Assembly: GCA_026387935.1 (NCBI GenBank)
Contig: JAPLKU010000004.1
Span: forward strand, 1-64,000
Reading direction: 5' to 3'
DNA length: 64,000 nucleotides
Source of the DNA: Gemmatimonadota bacterium
GTDB lineage: Bacteria > Gemmatimonadota > Gemmatimonadetes > Gemmatimonadales > Gemmatimonadaceae
Part shown: piece after piece, positions 25,866 to 37,100 of the stretch
How the letters are laid out: each line of letters opens with the position of its first letter
Position numbering within the stretch: the stretch's first letter is position 1
The notes under the pieces: generated by a model
The model's input: only the letters and a program-made list of their open reading frames with translations
What the model was told of the DNA's origin: nothing
Database searches by the model: none
Made by a program: the position numbers and the translations under genes

Positions 25866-28800
25866 ATGAGCGAGCAGATTCGCGATCAACTGCAGGCCAC
25901 ACTCGGCAGCGCCTACACACTCGAACGCGAGCTGGGCGGCGGTGGCATGTCGAAGGTGTTCGTGGCGGAGGAGACCGCTTTACGGCGTAAAGTGGTCGTG
26001 AAGGTGTTGCCACCCGAGCTCACCGCAGGCGTCAATGTCGAGCGGTTCAATCGCGAGATTTTGCTCGCTGCCAAACTGCAGCACCCGCACATCGTGCCGG
26101 TGCTCGCCGCCGGCGAGACGAACGGGCTTCCGTATTACACGATGCCGCTGGTGGAAGGCGAATCGCTCCGCGCGCGACTCGCGCGCGGCGGCATGCTGCC
26201 GATCACCGAGGCGGTTGGATTCCTGCGCGATGTATCGCGCGCGCTGGCCTATGCGCACGAACGGGGAATCGTGCATCGCGACATCAAGCCCGACAACGTC
26301 CTGATCACCGGCGGCTCGGCGACGGTCACGGATTTCGGCATCGCGAAGGCCATCAGCGCGTCGCGCACGCAGGGAAGCACTGAGATGCTCACGCAGGTGG
26401 GGACGAGCATTGGCACGCCGACGTACATGTCGCCCGAGCAGGCGTCGGGCGATCCGGACACCGATCATCGCGCCGACATCTACTCGTTCGGCTGCATGGC
26501 GTACGAGTTGCTGGCGGGCCGGCCTCCGTTCGTGGAGAGTGCGCCGCGCAAGCTGCTCGCGGCGCACATGGGCGAGAAACCGAAGCCGGTCACCGAGTTC
26601 CGGCCGGATACGCCGCATGCCCTCGCCGACCTCGTGATGCGCTGCCTGGCGAAAGAGGCGGAAGACAGGCCGCAGCATGCGACTGATCTGGTGCGCGGGC
26701 TCGAGACGGTGACGAGTTCTGGTTCCGGCAACGCCATGCCGGCCGTGTTGCTTGGCGGGCCGGGCATGTTCAAGAAGGCCCTGGCGATGTACGCCGGCGC
26801 GTTCGTGGCGGTGGCGATTCTCGCGAAGGCCGCGATCGTTGGCATCGGTTTGCCCGATTGGGTATTCCCGGGCTCGCTGATCGTCATGGCGCTCGGGCTT
26901 CCCATGATCCTGTGGACCGGCTACGTGCAACGCGTGGCGCGCCGTGCGATGACCATGACGCCGACGTATACGCCCAGCGGCAGTCCGTCGATGATGCAGG
27001 GCACGATTGCGACGATGGCGCTCAAGGCCGCGCCGAGGATGAGCTGGTACCGCACCGCGCGCGGCGGGATGTACGTGTTCGGCGCGTTCGTTCTGCTCAT
27101 CGCCGCGTTCATGGCCATGCGGCAGTTCGGCATCGGGCCGTTCGGGTCGCTGATTGCGGCCGGCCAGCTCAGGGCGAAGGATCCGCTCATTATGACCGAC
27201 TTCACGGTCTCGAGCGGCGACACGGCCCTCGGGCGCGTGGTGAGCTTTGCCGTGCGCACGGCGCTCGGCCAGTCGCAGGTGATCGCCGTGATGAACCAGA
27301 GCGCGGTGGCCGGAGCGCTCGCGAGAATGGACCACTCACCGAAGGAGCGCGTAGATCTTCCGCTCGCGCAGGGCATCGCCACGCGCGAGGGCGTCAAGGC
27401 CATTGTGGATGGTGAAGTCACCGCGGTGGGCGGTGGGTACGTGCTCACGCTCCGCCTCCTCACCACCGATTCAGCCAAGGTCCTCGCGACGGTGCAGGCC
27501 AGCGGCAACGGACCGCAGGGGCTGATAGAAGCGGCCGACAAGGTGGCGCGTGACTTACGGGCCAAAGCGGGTGAATCGTTGCGCATGGTCCAAGGCGCGA
27601 TCCCGCTGGCCCGCGCGCGGACGGCGTCGCTCGAGGCGCTCAAGAAGTACAGCGAAGGCGCCACGGCAGTCGACGTCGAGTTGGACAACGCGAAGGCGAT
27701 CCGCCTGCTGAAGGAGGCCGTGACGATCGACACGGCATTCGCCGAGGCGTGGCGCAAGATGGGAATCGCTCAGAAAAATCATGGGCTGCCCCGCAGTGTG
27801 GTTGACTCTTCGCTGGCACACGCGTACCTGTTACGCGGCCGCTTGCCGGAAGGAGAGCAGGCCTCGATCGCCGCGACGTATTTCAGCGACGGCCCGGGGC
27901 GGGACCGAGTCAAGGCGATCGCCGCGTACGAACGCGCCATCCAGTTGATGGATCTCCGCAACAACAACATGGCCAATGGATTGATGTCACGGCGGGAATT
28001 TGCCAGGGCGGAGTCGTTGTTTCGCGCCGATGTCCGTCGTGACTCCAGCTTCCAGATCGCTCACAACAACCTCGTCACCGTGCTCACCCTCGAGGGCAAG
28101 TTCGCCGAGGCGGATTCGATGATACGGGTGAGCCTGCGTCGATTTCCCAAGGCCTCGGTCCCTCGCCGGAAAGCCATCGCCCTGATGTACTTCCGAGGAC
28201 AGGTGGACTCGGCCCGCCGGGCGGTGGACAGCTCACGGGCTGCGTCGCGCGGAGCCGACTTTTCAGAAGCGTTGCAGATGACCGGTTCCCTCGAATTGCT
28301 CGGCGGGCGGGTGGAAAAGTGGAAACAGGTTCGGTCGCAGCTTCTTGGCGTGGATTCCTCGCTTGGCCGAAAACCTTCGTCGGCGAACGATGCGGCGGCC
28401 ACTCTGGCATTGCTGACGCTGGTGCGCGGCAAGGCAGATCCGGCCGGACTGAAGGCGCTCGACGCCGCGCTTGCGAAGCAACCGTTGCGCACGATGCCCG
28501 ATGGTGAGCGTCCTGACCTTTCAGTCGCCACCGCCTACGCGGTTGGCGGAAACCCCGAACGCGCACGTGCCGTCCTCGCCGACTTCGAGTCGTCGGTCCG
28601 GGACACGGCGCTCAAGCGATCGCTCCAGCCGGACTTGCACACGGCGCGCGGTTGGATCTCGCTCGCTGACCACAAGCCGCAGGACGCCATCGCCGAGTTC
28701 CGGAAAGGCGATGTGGCGCCCGACGGGCCAGCGAATTCGTGTTCGATCTGCCTGCCCATGCTGCTGGCCCGGGCATTCGACGCCGCCAACCAGCCGGATT

Positions 28801-29066
28801 CCGCAATCGCGGCGTACGAACGCTACGTCTCGACACCGTCCAACGAGCGCCTTTTCGACTACCTCGACCCGAGTGTGCTTGCCCCAACCCACGAACGTCT
28901 CGGCCAGCTGTACGAGGCCAAGGGGCAGAACGACAAAGCCGCCGAGCACTACCGCGCGTTCATCGAGCTTTGGAAGAACGCAGATCCCGAGTTGCAGCCC
29001 CGCGTGACCGCGGCGAAGGAGCGGCTAAAGAAGTTGACGCCCGTCGAAAAACCCAAGCAAGACTGA
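25866..29066 (+). CDS. Membrane-anchored Ser/Thr protein kinase with TPR domain
   Basis: A 1066-residue protein. The kinase domain (about 15-285) is complete: glycine loop [14 protein letters not shown] lysine, HRDIKPDN catalytic loop, DFG in [13 protein letters not shown] in [10 protein letters not shown] and [13 protein letters not shown]. Two hydrophobic segments (about 300-325 and 333-352) and a third (about 400-418) anchor it in the inner membrane. A FlgO/TolB-like region follows ([20 protein letters not shown]), then TPR-like helical repeats to the end (for example [10 protein letters not shown] and [20 protein letters not shown]). This layout is common in Gemmatimonadota and Acidobacteriota. 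The signal and substrates are unknown. The gene stands alone between a repeat-rich leader and a terminator. Confidence 0.9.
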   Translation: MSEQIRDQLQATLGSAYTLERELGGGGMSKVFVAEETALRRKVVVKVLPPELTAGVNVERFNREILLAAKLQHPHIVPVLAAGETNGLPYYTMPLVEGESLRARLARGGMLPITEAVGFLRDVSRALAYAHERGIVHRDIKPDNVLITGGSATVTDFGIAKAISASRTQGSTEMLTQVGTSIGTPTYMSPEQASGDPDTDHRADIYSFGCMAYELLAGRPPFVESAPRKLLAAHMGEKPKPVTEFRPDTPHALADLVMRCLAKEAEDRPQHATDLVRGLETVTSSGSGNAMPAVLLGGPGMFKKALAMYAGAFVAVAILAKAAIVGIGLPDWVFPGSLIVMALGLPMILWTGYVQRVARRAMTMTPTYTPSGSPSMMQGTIATMALKAAPRMSWYRTARGGMYVFGAFVLLIAAFMAMRQFGIGPFGSLIAAGQLRAKDPLIMTDFTVSSGDTALGRVVSFAVRTALGQSQVIAVMNQSAVAGALARMDHSPKERVDLPLAQGIATREGVKAIVDGEVTAVGGGYVLTLRLLTTDSAKVLATVQASGNGPQGLIEAADKVARDLRAKAGESLRMVQGAIPLARARTASLEALKKYSEGATAVDVELDNAKAIRLLKEAVTIDTAFAEAWRKMGIAQKNHGLPRSVVDSSLAHAYLLRGRLPEGEQASIAATYFSDGPGRDRVKAIAAYERAIQLMDLRNNNMANGLMSRREFARAESLFRADVRRDSSFQIAHNNLVTVLTLEGKFAEADSMIRVSLRRFPKASVPRRKAIALMYFRGQVDSARRAVDSSRAASRGADFSEALQMTGSLELLGGRVEKWKQVRSQLLGVDSSLGRKPSSANDAAATLALLTLVRGKADPAGLKALDAALAKQPLRTMPDGERPDLSVATAYAVGGNPERARAVLADFESSVRDTALKRSLQPDLHTARGWISLADHKPQDAIAEFRKGDVAPDGPANSCSICLPMLLARAFDAANQPDSAIAAYERYVSTPSNERLFDYLDPSVLAPTHERLGQLYEAKGQNDKAAEHYRAFIELWKNADPELQPRVTAAKERLKKLTPVEKPKQD

Positions 29067-29083
29067 TCGCTGGTCCTGATCGG

Positions 29084-29122
29084 AATAAAAAACGGGGCCG
29101 CGGCTGATTCGCCGCGGCCCCG
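29084..29122. terminator. Intrinsic terminator, strongest for the minus-strand PepSY gene
   Basis: A perfect 12-bp stem (29093-29104 with 29111-29122, CGGGGCCGCGGC) with a 6-base loop. The A-run at 29087-29092 becomes a T-run after the hairpin on the minus strand. On the plus strand the T-tract is weak, so it mainly ends the PepSY transcript but also lies just behind the kinase gene. Confidence 0.85.
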
Positions 29123-29144
29123 CGCTTCATTAAGAGAGTACGCG

Positions 29145-29594
29145 TTACGGCTTCTTGACCGGCGCGGGAACCTTCTTGGCTTCCTTCTTCCCTTCGGCCG
29201 CCTCTTCCTTCGCGGACGTCGGGTCTTCGTGGACCGACTTCAGGATCTTGCCGGTCATCGCGTCCACATGCACTTCCTCGACGCCCTTCTTCCCCGCGAT
29301 CTTGATGTCGTAGGAATAGATGAAAGCGCCGTCTTCCTCTTCCAGTTCCACGCCTTCGATCTTTCCGCCTGGAACACTGGCCAGCGCGATGGCGGCAGCG
29401 GCGGCCTCAGCGACCTTCGCCTTGGCGGCGAGCTTGGCGGGGACTTCCTTTTTATAGGATGCGGCGGCGGCCGGGGCCTTGGTGGCCTCCTTCGTGGCAG
29501 CCGGCGCCTGAGCCTTCGTGGCAGCCGCAGGTGCCTGCGCACCAGCAACGCTCGCGGCAACAACCACTGCACCGAGCAATGACTTGAGTTGCAT
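29145..29594 (-). CDS. Exported PepSY-domain protein
   Basis: A 149-residue protein with a signal peptide (1-19, VAGAQA), an Ala/Lys-rich linker (about 20-60) and one PepSY domain (about 60-130; the end block VHVDAMTGKILKSVHED is diagnostic). A Lys/Pro-rich tail follows. PepSY domains are periplasmic and often inhibit peptidases or accompany two-component sensors. It is divergent from the response regulator gene with 123 bases between starts, and a PhoB-box-like site (29668-29685) lies between them, so it is probably a target of that regulator and may modulate the sensor. Confidence 0.85.
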   Translation of the reverse strand: MQLKSLLGAVVVAASVAGAQAPAAATKAQAPAATKEATKAPAAAASYKKEVPAKLAAKAKVAEAAAAAIALASVPGGKIEGVELEEEDGAFIYSYDIKIAGKKGVEEVHVDAMTGKILKSVHEDPTSAKEEAAEGKKEAKKVPAPVKKP

Positions 29595-29667
29595 ATCAAC
29601 CTCTGGTTCGAATGATTGACGCGCTGCACAGGGGTGCGGCGCTAGGCATGCAAGATAGGCCGGCCGG

Positions 29668-29685
29668 CTGACAGGACGATGACAA
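29668..29685 (-). promoter_or_regulatory. Candidate response-regulator box A (PhoB-box-like)
   Basis: On the minus strand this reads TTGTCATCGTCCTGTCAG, two TGTCA-type half-sites 11 bp apart as in OmpR/PhoB-family direct repeats. It matches box B at 31712-31729 in 15 of 18 positions. It lies in the divergent promoter region of the PepSY and response-regulator genes. Confidence 0.65.
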
Positions 29686-29717
29686 CGGCGCCTCGCGGCA
29701 GGAACTAGATTCGGCGC

Positions 29718-30386
29718 ATGAGGCTGCTGCTCGTCGAAGACGACCGCGAAATCGGCGCGACCCTGGAATCGGGGCTGCAGGAACAGGGCATCCGCGTCGA
29801 GCGTGCTGAGTCATATAAGGAAGGCCGCACCCGGGCGCTCGGCGCCCCGTTCGACCTGATCATCCTCGATGTGATGCTGCCCGGTGGCTCCGGATTCGAT
29901 CTCTGCGGTGAACTGCGCACGCGCGGCGTGGCAACGCCGATTCTGATGCTCACGGCGCGAGACGCGGTAGCCGACCGTGTCACCGGACTCGAGCGCGGCG
30001 CCGATGACTATCTGACCAAGCCGTTTGCTTTCGCCGAACTGCTCGCCCGCGTTCGCGCGCTCGCTCGGCGACCGCCCGCGATTGAGTCAGAGCAGGTGCG
30101 CATCGCCGACCTCGAGGTCCACATGGCCAGCCGGCGCGTCACCCGCAGCGGACACGCGATAGAACTCACGGCGAAAGAATTCGCGCTGCTCGAGTGTTTC
30201 ATTCGCCACGTGGGCCGTGTGGTTGACCGTGCGACCATCACCGCGCACGTCTGGGATGACAACCACGATCCCTTTACGAACGTGCTCGAAGTTCTCGTGC
30301 GCCGGCTCCGCAGAAAAATCGACGACGGCTACGCTTCGCCTCTGATTCACACCGTGCGTGGCGCGGGATACCGGTTCGGCGAATGA
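29718..30386 (+). CDS. OmpR-family response regulator
   Basis: A 222-residue cytosolic DNA-binding protein. The receiver domain (1-115) has the acidic pocket LLLVEDDRE, phosphoacceptor aspartate in IILDVMLPGGSG, threonine in LMLTARD and lysine in YLTKPF. The winged-helix output domain (about 125-220) has the OmpR block ELTAKEFALLECFIRHVGRV and ends TVRGAGYRF. The stop overlaps the start of the histidine kinase (ATGA). It probably binds the two matching boxes at 29668-29685 and 31712-31729, which would give autoregulation and control of PepSY and efflux genes. Confidence 0.95.
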   Translation: MRLLLVEDDREIGATLESGLQEQGIRVERAESYKEGRTRALGAPFDLIILDVMLPGGSGFDLCGELRTRGVATPILMLTARDAVADRVTGLERGADDYLTKPFAFAELLARVRALARRPPAIESEQVRIADLEVHMASRRVTRSGHAIELTAKEFALLECFIRHVGRVVDRATITAHVWDDNHDPFTNVLEVLVRRLRRKIDDGYASPLIHTVRGAGYRFGE

Positions 30387-31726
30387 ATCCGATTCGCACC
30401 ACCAGCGTGGTCCGGCCGCTCGCCGCGTTACGTTTTCGCCTCACCCTCTGGTACGCGGCCACGCTCTTTGGGATTCTGCTCTTGCTCGGCGGCGGTCTGT
30501 TCGTCACGGTACGCAATCAGTTTGCCGAACAGCTCGACAAGTCACTCGCGCAGGCGACAACGGAGATTGAGCGCGCCGCGCGCATTCGTGAAATGGAAAC
30601 CGCTTCGGCGCGCGGGCAGGTGGTGGATGCCGTCGAAGAACTACGCATCCCTGATCGCACACTCTATCTGCTCGACGATCATGGCGCTGCCGTTATTCCG
30701 AAACAGGTGCCTGCGTGGATTGCCGATGCCGCACTGCGCGCGCTGAAATCCGGCGAGGTCAATGAAGATCACCAGCTCGACGACGAACATGCACTTCGCA
30801 TTCGCGCCGCACGTATCCAACTCGCGAGTGGCGCGACCATGGTCGCCGTTGCCGTCGCCGACAAAGTGGAACTCGAAGACCGCTTTGCCTCGCTGATCGC
30901 CGCGTTCGGCTCGGCGGCTGCACTGGCGCTGCTGCTCGTCTCTGCCGGCGGCTGGTTTCTGGTGCGAAAGGCCACGGAGCCAGCCGAAGCATCGATGGAA
31001 CAGATGCGCCGCTTCATGGGTGATGCGGCGCACGAACTGCGCACACCGCTCACCGTGTTGCGCACCCACGCCGAGGTGGCGTTGCAGCAGCCGCGCGATG
31101 TGGCGCGGTACACAGAAGTGCTCCGCGCGATTGACACGGAATCACTGCGCCTTGGAAGAATTGTGGACGACTTGTTGACGCTCGCCCGCGCAGATGCCGG
31201 AGAGCGTGCGGTCGAACATCAGCGCCTCTCACTCGATGATATCGCCCTCGACGCCGCCGAGACCGCACGCACGATGGCCGGCCAGCGTGGCGTCGAGATC
31301 CAGATAGAGGAATTCGAAGAAGCGCGCGTGGACGGCGACCCGGCGCTGCTGCGCCAACTGGTGATGATCCTGCTCGACAATGCGGTGAAGTACACTCCCA
31401 AGGGTGGCACGGTGCGGCTCAAGGTGGGGTCGGCAGATGGAGCAGCCGTGCTCGACGTGGCCGACACGGGCGTTGGGATTGAGGCACCGGATCTGCCGCA
31501 CGTGTTTGAACGGTTCTTTCGCGGCGATCCAGCGCGTGCCAAGGGAGGCGCGAGCGCGGAAGCCGTTACTGGCGCCGGTCTTGGTCTGGCCATCGCCAAG
31601 TGGATTGCCGATGCGCACCGCGCCGTCATCTCCGCCGAATCTGTGCCTGGCGCGGGTTCGCGGTTTACCGTGCGGTTTACTCCTGCGACAAGCGCGCCAC
31701 CGAGGAGCTCCCTGTCATCCTCCTGA
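30383..31726 (+). CDS. Sensor histidine kinase, partner of the upstream regulator
   Basis: A 447-residue inner-membrane protein. TM1 is at about residues 22-45 and TM2 at about 170-195, with a periplasmic sensor of about 125 residues between them. The dimerisation/phosphoacceptor helix contains the histidine in AHELRTPLTVL. The ATPase domain shows the N box LLDNAVKYTPKGG, G1 VADTGVGIEAPD, the F box FERFFRGD and G2 GAGLGLAIAKW. Translation is coupled to the regulator (ATGA overlap). The last codons overlap the second operator-like box. Confidence 0.95.
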   Translation: MNPIRTTSVVRPLAALRFRLTLWYAATLFGILLLLGGGLFVTVRNQFAEQLDKSLAQATTEIERAARIREMETASARGQVVDAVEELRIPDRTLYLLDDHGAAVIPKQVPAWIADAALRALKSGEVNEDHQLDDEHALRIRAARIQLASGATMVAVAVADKVELEDRFASLIAAFGSAAALALLLVSAGGWFLVRKATEPAEASMEQMRRFMGDAAHELRTPLTVLRTHAEVALQQPRDVARYTEVLRAIDTESLRLGRIVDDLLTLARADAGERAVEHQRLSLDDIALDAAETARTMAGQRGVEIQIEEFEEARVDGDPALLRQLVMILLDNAVKYTPKGGTVRLKVGSADGAAVLDVADTGVGIEAPDLPHVFERFFRGDPARAKGGASAEAVTGAGLGLAIAKWIADAHRAVISAESVPGAGSRFTVRFTPATSAPPRSSLSSS

Positions 31727-31729
31727 CAG
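31712..31729 (+). promoter_or_regulatory. Candidate response-regulator box B upstream of the efflux genes
   Basis: CTGTCATCCTCCTGACAG, also a perfect inverted repeat CCTGTCA-6-TGACAGG when extended by one base each side (31711-31730). It overlaps the histidine kinase stop codon and lies 57 bases before the TolC-like start. It matches box A in 15 of 18 positions including both TGTCA/TGACA cores. It is consistent with a second, regulator-dependent promoter for the pump genes. Confidence 0.65.
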
Positions 31730-31785
31730 GTACGGACGCTAAAATCGCCCGTAGGGCGAAATCCGTCGTCCGGCTGGTCTTTTGC

Positions 31786-33006
31786 ATGGAGCCGATGCGC
31801 GCGACTCGTCTGATCCTCACGGTTCTTGTGGCCGCGCCGTCGCTGCTGGCCCAACCACAACGATTGACCCGGGCCGCCGCGATCGACGCTGCGGTTTCGC
31901 GCGGCGCGCGCCTCGCGTTTGCTGCCGCGGACACCAACGTCGCCCGCGCACTGGGACTTTCGGCGCGGGCATTTCCGAACCCAACGTTTGGCGCGGCCTA
32001 CTCGAAGGACACCCCGCAGTACCATCTCACGGTTGACCTGCCGGTGGATTATCCCTGGCTGCGCGACACGCGCGTCAAAGTCGCGACCGCTACGCAGCAG
32101 GCGAGCCGGTACCGCTTCCGGTTCGAACGTGCCGCCGCCGCACTCGATGCGGATACGCTCTATACACACGCACAGGCGCAACTTGCGCACCTGCAGCTCT
32201 CGCGCCGCAATGCGCTCGACGCCGATTCGCTGCGCCGAATTGCCGTCGCGCGGCGCGATGCCGGCGACGCGAGCGATCTCGATGTTGAACTCGCGGCGCT
32301 TGTTGCCGGCGAACAACGGAATGCAGCGGCCAACGATTCTCTCGCGTACCTCGATGTTGTGCTTTCGCTCCAAACGGTGATGGGGTTGCCGGCTGATTCG
32401 GCGCGTTTGGTGATTGCCGACTCACTCGGGGTTCCGGCGGCTTCAGACGCGCGTGCCACGATGGGGACTCCCCTCACTGTGGCGGCCGCGCAGGCGGGTC
32501 TCGAAGCTGCCGAGTTGCTCACGAAACTCGAGCGACGCAATCGCTGGGCGCCACCGAACATCATGGCAGGATTTGACACCCGCGATCCGGGCGGCACAGG
32601 CAATAAGCTGCTCCCGACATTCGGATTGTCTCTGCCGATTCCGTTGCTCGACGGCAACCGTGGACCGATCGCACTGGCCGACGCTGAGCGCGACCGGGCG
32701 CAGGCGGAGCTCGCCCTCTCACGATCAGGGTCGCAGGCGGCCATTGCGCGCGCTTCGCGCGAACGCGAATCGGCGCTCGCCCGTGTACAGCGCGGCGGTC
32801 AGCTGGTGGCGAGCGCAAACCGGGTCGCGGCAATGTCGCTCACCGCGTTCCGCGAAGGGGCGGCGACGCTCGCCAGTGTGCTCGAAGCACAGCGCACCGC
32901 ACGTGACGTGCTCGGCAACTATGTAGACGACCTCGCGCGCGCCTGGATTTCCATTGCGACGACGCGAGTGCTTACCCTCACGGTCACACCGGACGGCCTG
33001 CAATGA
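31786..33006 (+). CDS. TolC-family outer-membrane efflux protein
   Basis: A 406-residue exported protein with a signal peptide of about 22 residues (SLLAQ). Long amphipathic, Ala/Arg-rich helices dominate, including ALGLSARAFPNPTFGAAYS near the start and LSLPIPLLDGNRGPIALADA in the second half, a block typical of the outer-membrane factor repeat. The family forms a trimeric channel across outer membrane and periplasm. The ATG at 31786 is followed by a second possible start at 31795. The stop overlaps the next start (ATGA), so outer-membrane factor, fusion protein and pump are coupled. Confidence 0.85.
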   Translation: MEPMRATRLILTVLVAAPSLLAQPQRLTRAAAIDAAVSRGARLAFAAADTNVARALGLSARAFPNPTFGAAYSKDTPQYHLTVDLPVDYPWLRDTRVKVATATQQASRYRFRFERAAAALDADTLYTHAQAQLAHLQLSRRNALDADSLRRIAVARRDAGDASDLDVELAALVAGEQRNAAANDSLAYLDVVLSLQTVMGLPADSARLVIADSLGVPAASDARATMGTPLTVAAAQAGLEAAELLTKLERRNRWAPPNIMAGFDTRDPGGTGNKLLPTFGLSLPIPLLDGNRGPIALADAERDRAQAELALSRSGSQAAIARASRERESALARVQRGGQLVASANRVAAMSLTAFREGAATLASVLEAQRTARDVLGNYVDDLARAWISIATTRVLTLTVTPDGLQ

Positions 33007-34157
33007 ACTGGATGACTTCGCGCGCACTGCACCCAATCGCGGTCGTGCTGCTTGGCGCATTTGCGGCGTGCAAAGCGGCGGCGCCGGACGAAGGCCCCGC
33101 GGTGCCGCACGTGACGGCGACCACGGGTGTTGCCGCGTCGGGACCGTTTCGTGAAACGATCACGATGATCGGTTCCGTTGTCCCGCGTTCGGGTTCGGTG
33201 GCGCTCCTGAGCGCACCGGCGCCTACGCGTGTGGCCAACGTGCTCACCGTTGTGGGCCAGGCCGTGAAGAAGGGCGCTCCACTCGTGGAATTCGAGCGAG
33301 CGCCATTCGAAGCCCGTGCCGCCAGTGCCGATGCCGCCGTCCAGGCCGCCGAGTCGGCACACACCCGTGCACAGCGGCTTGTCGCGCAGGGCATTGCCGC
33401 ACGAAAGGATGAAGAGCAGGCCGCCGCAGATCTCGCCCGCGCCAAAGCCGACGCCGTTGCCGCGCGACGCGAAGCCCAACTCGCGCGCCTCGAATCGCCG
33501 ATTGACGGCGTCGTCACGAAAATGAATGCCGTGCTCGGCGCGTCGGTCGACGCGAGTCAGCCGCTGATTGAAGTGGCCGATCCGCGGGCGCTCGATTTGC
33601 TCTTTCTCGTGAGCCCAGAAGACGCCGCGCGCATCCACGCCGGTGCCCCGGTGACGGTCTCCGTTGGGCAAAACTCGGATGCTGCGGTGATTGGCAAGAC
33701 CGTTGTGCGCGAAGTTAGCGGCGCCGTGGATCCTGATTCCCGGGCCGTCTCCGTGCGCGCACGCGGTAGCGATCTGAAGCGCGCGTTGCGGATTGGTGAG
33801 AACGTGACGGCCGAAGTCACCGTAGCGGAGTTTCCGAAGGCCGTGATGGTGCTGATCAAGGCGCTCGTGCCGGATGGGGAAGGGTTCAAGGTGTTTGTCG
33901 TTGATGAAGAGGGCGTTTCCCATCAGACGCCCGTCAAAGTCGGTGGTCGCACCGCGACGTCGGTTCGGATCGCGGAAGGACTCAAGGCCGGGCAGATCGT
34001 CGTCGTCGAAGGGGCCTTCGGCATGACCGACGGTGGCAAGATCAACGGCATCTCCGACGACGAAGACGACGCGGGCGGCGATCCTGCGCCGGCTGCAAAG
34101 GCGACAACGCCGAAGGGTGACAGCGCCAAGAAGCCTGACGCCGCGAAGAAGCCGTGA
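33003..34157 (+). CDS. RND efflux periplasmic adaptor (membrane fusion protein)
   Basis: A 384-residue exported protein. A hydrophobic N-terminal segment ends in AFAACK, possibly a lipobox with an atypical Phe at -3. It has the adaptor layout: lipoyl half-motif (VANVLTVVGQAVKKGAPLVE), an alpha-hairpin (about 95-160, Ala/Arg-rich), second lipoyl half (ARLESPIDGVVTKMNAVLG), a beta barrel (VSPEDAARIHAGAPVTVSVG) and a membrane-proximal domain. The acidic then Lys/Pro-rich tail (DDEDDAGGD, KKPDAAKKP) is unusual. It bridges the TolC-like channel and the RND pump. Overlaps both neighbours (ATGA, GTGA). Confidence 0.9.
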   Translation: MNWMTSRALHPIAVVLLGAFAACKAAAPDEGPAVPHVTATTGVAASGPFRETITMIGSVVPRSGSVALLSAPAPTRVANVLTVVGQAVKKGAPLVEFERAPFEARAASADAAVQAAESAHTRAQRLVAQGIAARKDEEQAAADLARAKADAVAARREAQLARLESPIDGVVTKMNAVLGASVDASQPLIEVADPRALDLLFLVSPEDAARIHAGAPVTVSVGQNSDAAVIGKTVVREVSGAVDPDSRAVSVRARGSDLKRALRIGENVTAEVTVAEFPKAVMVLIKALVPDGEGFKVFVVDEEGVSHQTPVKVGGRTATSVRIAEGLKAGQIVVVEGAFGMTDGGKINGISDDEDDAGGDPAPAAKATTPKGDSAKKPDAAKKP

Positions 34158-37100
34158 GCGAAGCCGTGAAGTCCCGCAGGTCGCTGTTTGGGCTCCTCGC
34201 GGAGCAGCGGAGGTTCGTCTACCTCGCGGTCGCGCTGCTCTCCGCCGCCGGCATCTGGGCAGCGTTCTCGCTGCCATCGGCGATCTATCCCGAGCTGGCG
34301 TTCTATCGCGTCACGATTGTCGCTGAAGGATCATCGCTCGGCGCGCGGCAACAACTGTTCGGTATCACGCGCACGCTCGAGGAAGCGGTCAGTATCGTGC
34401 CCGGCGTCGTTCGCGTGTCGTCGAAATCCATTCGCGGCGCCAGCGAGATCAACGTGATGTTCTCGCCGAGCACCGACATGGTGGACGCCCTGCAGCAGGT
34501 GCGCGCCCGCGTGACGCAGGCTCAAGCCGATCTCCCAGCCGGAATGGATATCGTCACTGAGCGCCAGGTGCCGTCGCTCTTCCCGATCCTGTCGTACAAC
34601 CTCGAGGGTGGCGATCCGGCCGCCCTGTTCGACATTGCCCGCTATCAGGTGAAGCCGGTGTTCTCACGCGTTCCCGGCGTGGGCCGCGTGGAAGTGCTTG
34701 GCAACGACATGCGGGAGATTGAAGTCGTTGCCGATCCGGCTCGTCTCGCCGCGCAGGGCATGACCTACGCTGATCTCGCTGAGGCCATCACCAAGGCCAC
34801 GTCGGTAAAGGTGGTGGGCCGTATGCCGGCCAACTACAAGCAGTACCTGATTGTGAGCGCCACCGAGGCGCATTCCATAGAAGACATCGGCAACGTCGTG
34901 ATCGGTCACGGGTTGCGCGTGCGTGACATTGCAAAGGTCTATGCGGGCACTGAGGACCACCTGCGCATCATTGCGGGTGACGGCAAACCGGTGGCGCAGC
35001 TGAACATCACGCGTCGCGTCGGCGGGAATACGCTCGAAGTGGCAGACAGCATCGCAGCGCTCGCGCGCTTCCTCAAGCCAACGTTGCCGCCTGGCGTTCA
35101 CTTGAAGCCGGTGTACGATCAAGCCTCGCTCGTACGCGAAGCCGTGAAGTCGGTGCGCGATGCGATGCTCATCGGCGCCGTGCTGGCGATCATCGTCTTG
35201 CTGCTTTTCCTGCGCCACGCCCGCATCACCGCGATCAGCGCATCCGCAATTCCGCTGACGATGGTGATCACGATTTACGTGATGTCGGTGACGGGGCAGA
35301 CGTTCAACCTGATGACGCTTGGCGCGATGGCCATCGCCATTGGCCTGGTGATTGATGACGCCGTGGTGATCACCGAAAACATCGTTCGCCATCTGCACCT
35401 GAACGCCGATCGGCGCGCGGCCATTCGTGACGCGGTTCAGGAGCTTATCTGGCCGGTGACCACGTCCACCATCACGACGGTAGTGGTATTTCTGCCGCTC
35501 GGTCTCCTCGAGGGCGTCGTCGGCCAGTTCTTCCACGCACTTTCGATCACGCTGACAATCGCCGTCCTGGTGTCGCTGGTGCTAGCACTCACAATTATTC
35601 CGCTGCTGTCTGAACAGTTCCTCACCGCCGCCGACGCAGAGCAAACTGAGGGCACGGCGCCCGCGCCCACCGGTGCGCTCGCCGGCCTCGGCCGGATGAT
35701 CGATTCGCTCTCGGATTTCTATGAGCGCTCGCTTGGTGGCGTGCTGCACCAGGCGCGCCTGATGATTGTGGCCGGCGTGGTGCTCGTAGCGGGCGGCTGG
35801 TTCGCGTATCGAAGCGTCGAAACCGGCTTCATGCCGGAAATGGACGAGGGCGCATTTGTCCTCGACTACTGGAGCCCCGGCGGCAGTTCGCTCGTGGAAA
35901 CCGACCGGATGCTGAAGATCGTGGACGGCTTTCTCGCCACGACGCCTGAAGTAATCGGCACCTCGCGGCGAACCGGCGCCGAACTCGGATTGTTCGCCAC
36001 CGAACAGAATCGTGGTGACTACGTCGTGCGTCTCGCGCCCGGGAACAAGCGCAAGCGCGAGATTGCCGAAGTGATGGAGGACGTTCGAAGCCGGATCGAG
36101 CGTGACCTCCCACGACTCCGGGTGGAGTTTCTGCAGATCCTTTCGGACGTGATTAATGATGTCGCCGGTAATGCGCATCCGGTGGAAGTGAAGCTGTTCG
36201 GTGCGGACCTCGTCGCGCTCGAGGCGTATGGCACGCAACTTGACTCAGCGATGACGAAGATTGCCGGTATTGAGGACCTCTACAGCGGCGTGAGTGAGCC
36301 AACAGCCGAAATCGCGATGACGATCAACGCGGCTGAGGCCAATCGCGCGGGACTGACGCCCGCCGCGGTGAGCGATGCCGTCGGCGGCGCGCTGCTTGGT
36401 GTGGAAGCTGGGGAGGTTCGCCTCGACGACCGCTCCGTTGGTGTGCGCGTGCGGGCGCCGGACTCCGTGCGATTCAATCCGGCCCTGCTGGCCTCGCTTC
36501 CATTGGTCGGTCGCGAGCACGGCGGTCCGGTGCCGCTCGGATCGCTCGCCCACTTCACCTCGATGGATGCACGCGCCGAGTTGCTGCGCGAAAACCAGCA
36601 ACAGATGATCATGATGACGGCCGAACTCGGCAAGCGCGACCTTGGGTCGGTGATGGTGGAGATCAAGGATGTATTGAAGAAACATCCTGCGCCCGCCGGC
36701 ATTCGCCTCGAGCTCGGCGGGCAGTACGCCGGGCAGCAGACGGCGTTTCGCGCGCTGCTGCTCGTGCTGGCGCTGGCGGCTGCGAGCGTTGTGGCGGTGA
36801 TGGTGATTCAGTTCCAGTCGTTCGTGGAGCCCTTTGTCGTGCTGCTCGCCGCGCCGCTGTCGTTCGTTGGGGCGCTCGTGCTGTTGCTCGCGACCGGGAC
36901 GGCACTGAACGTGTCATCGTTCATGGGCCTGATTCTGCTCGTCGGCTTGATTGTCAAAAACGGAATTATCCTGCTCGACTTTACGCGCCTGCGGATGCGC
37001 GATGGCCTCGCGCTCGAGCCGGCCATTCGGGAGGCGGCGCGCATTCGGTTACGGCCCATCCTGATGACGACGCTCTGCACGCTTTTTGGTTTGCTGCCAC

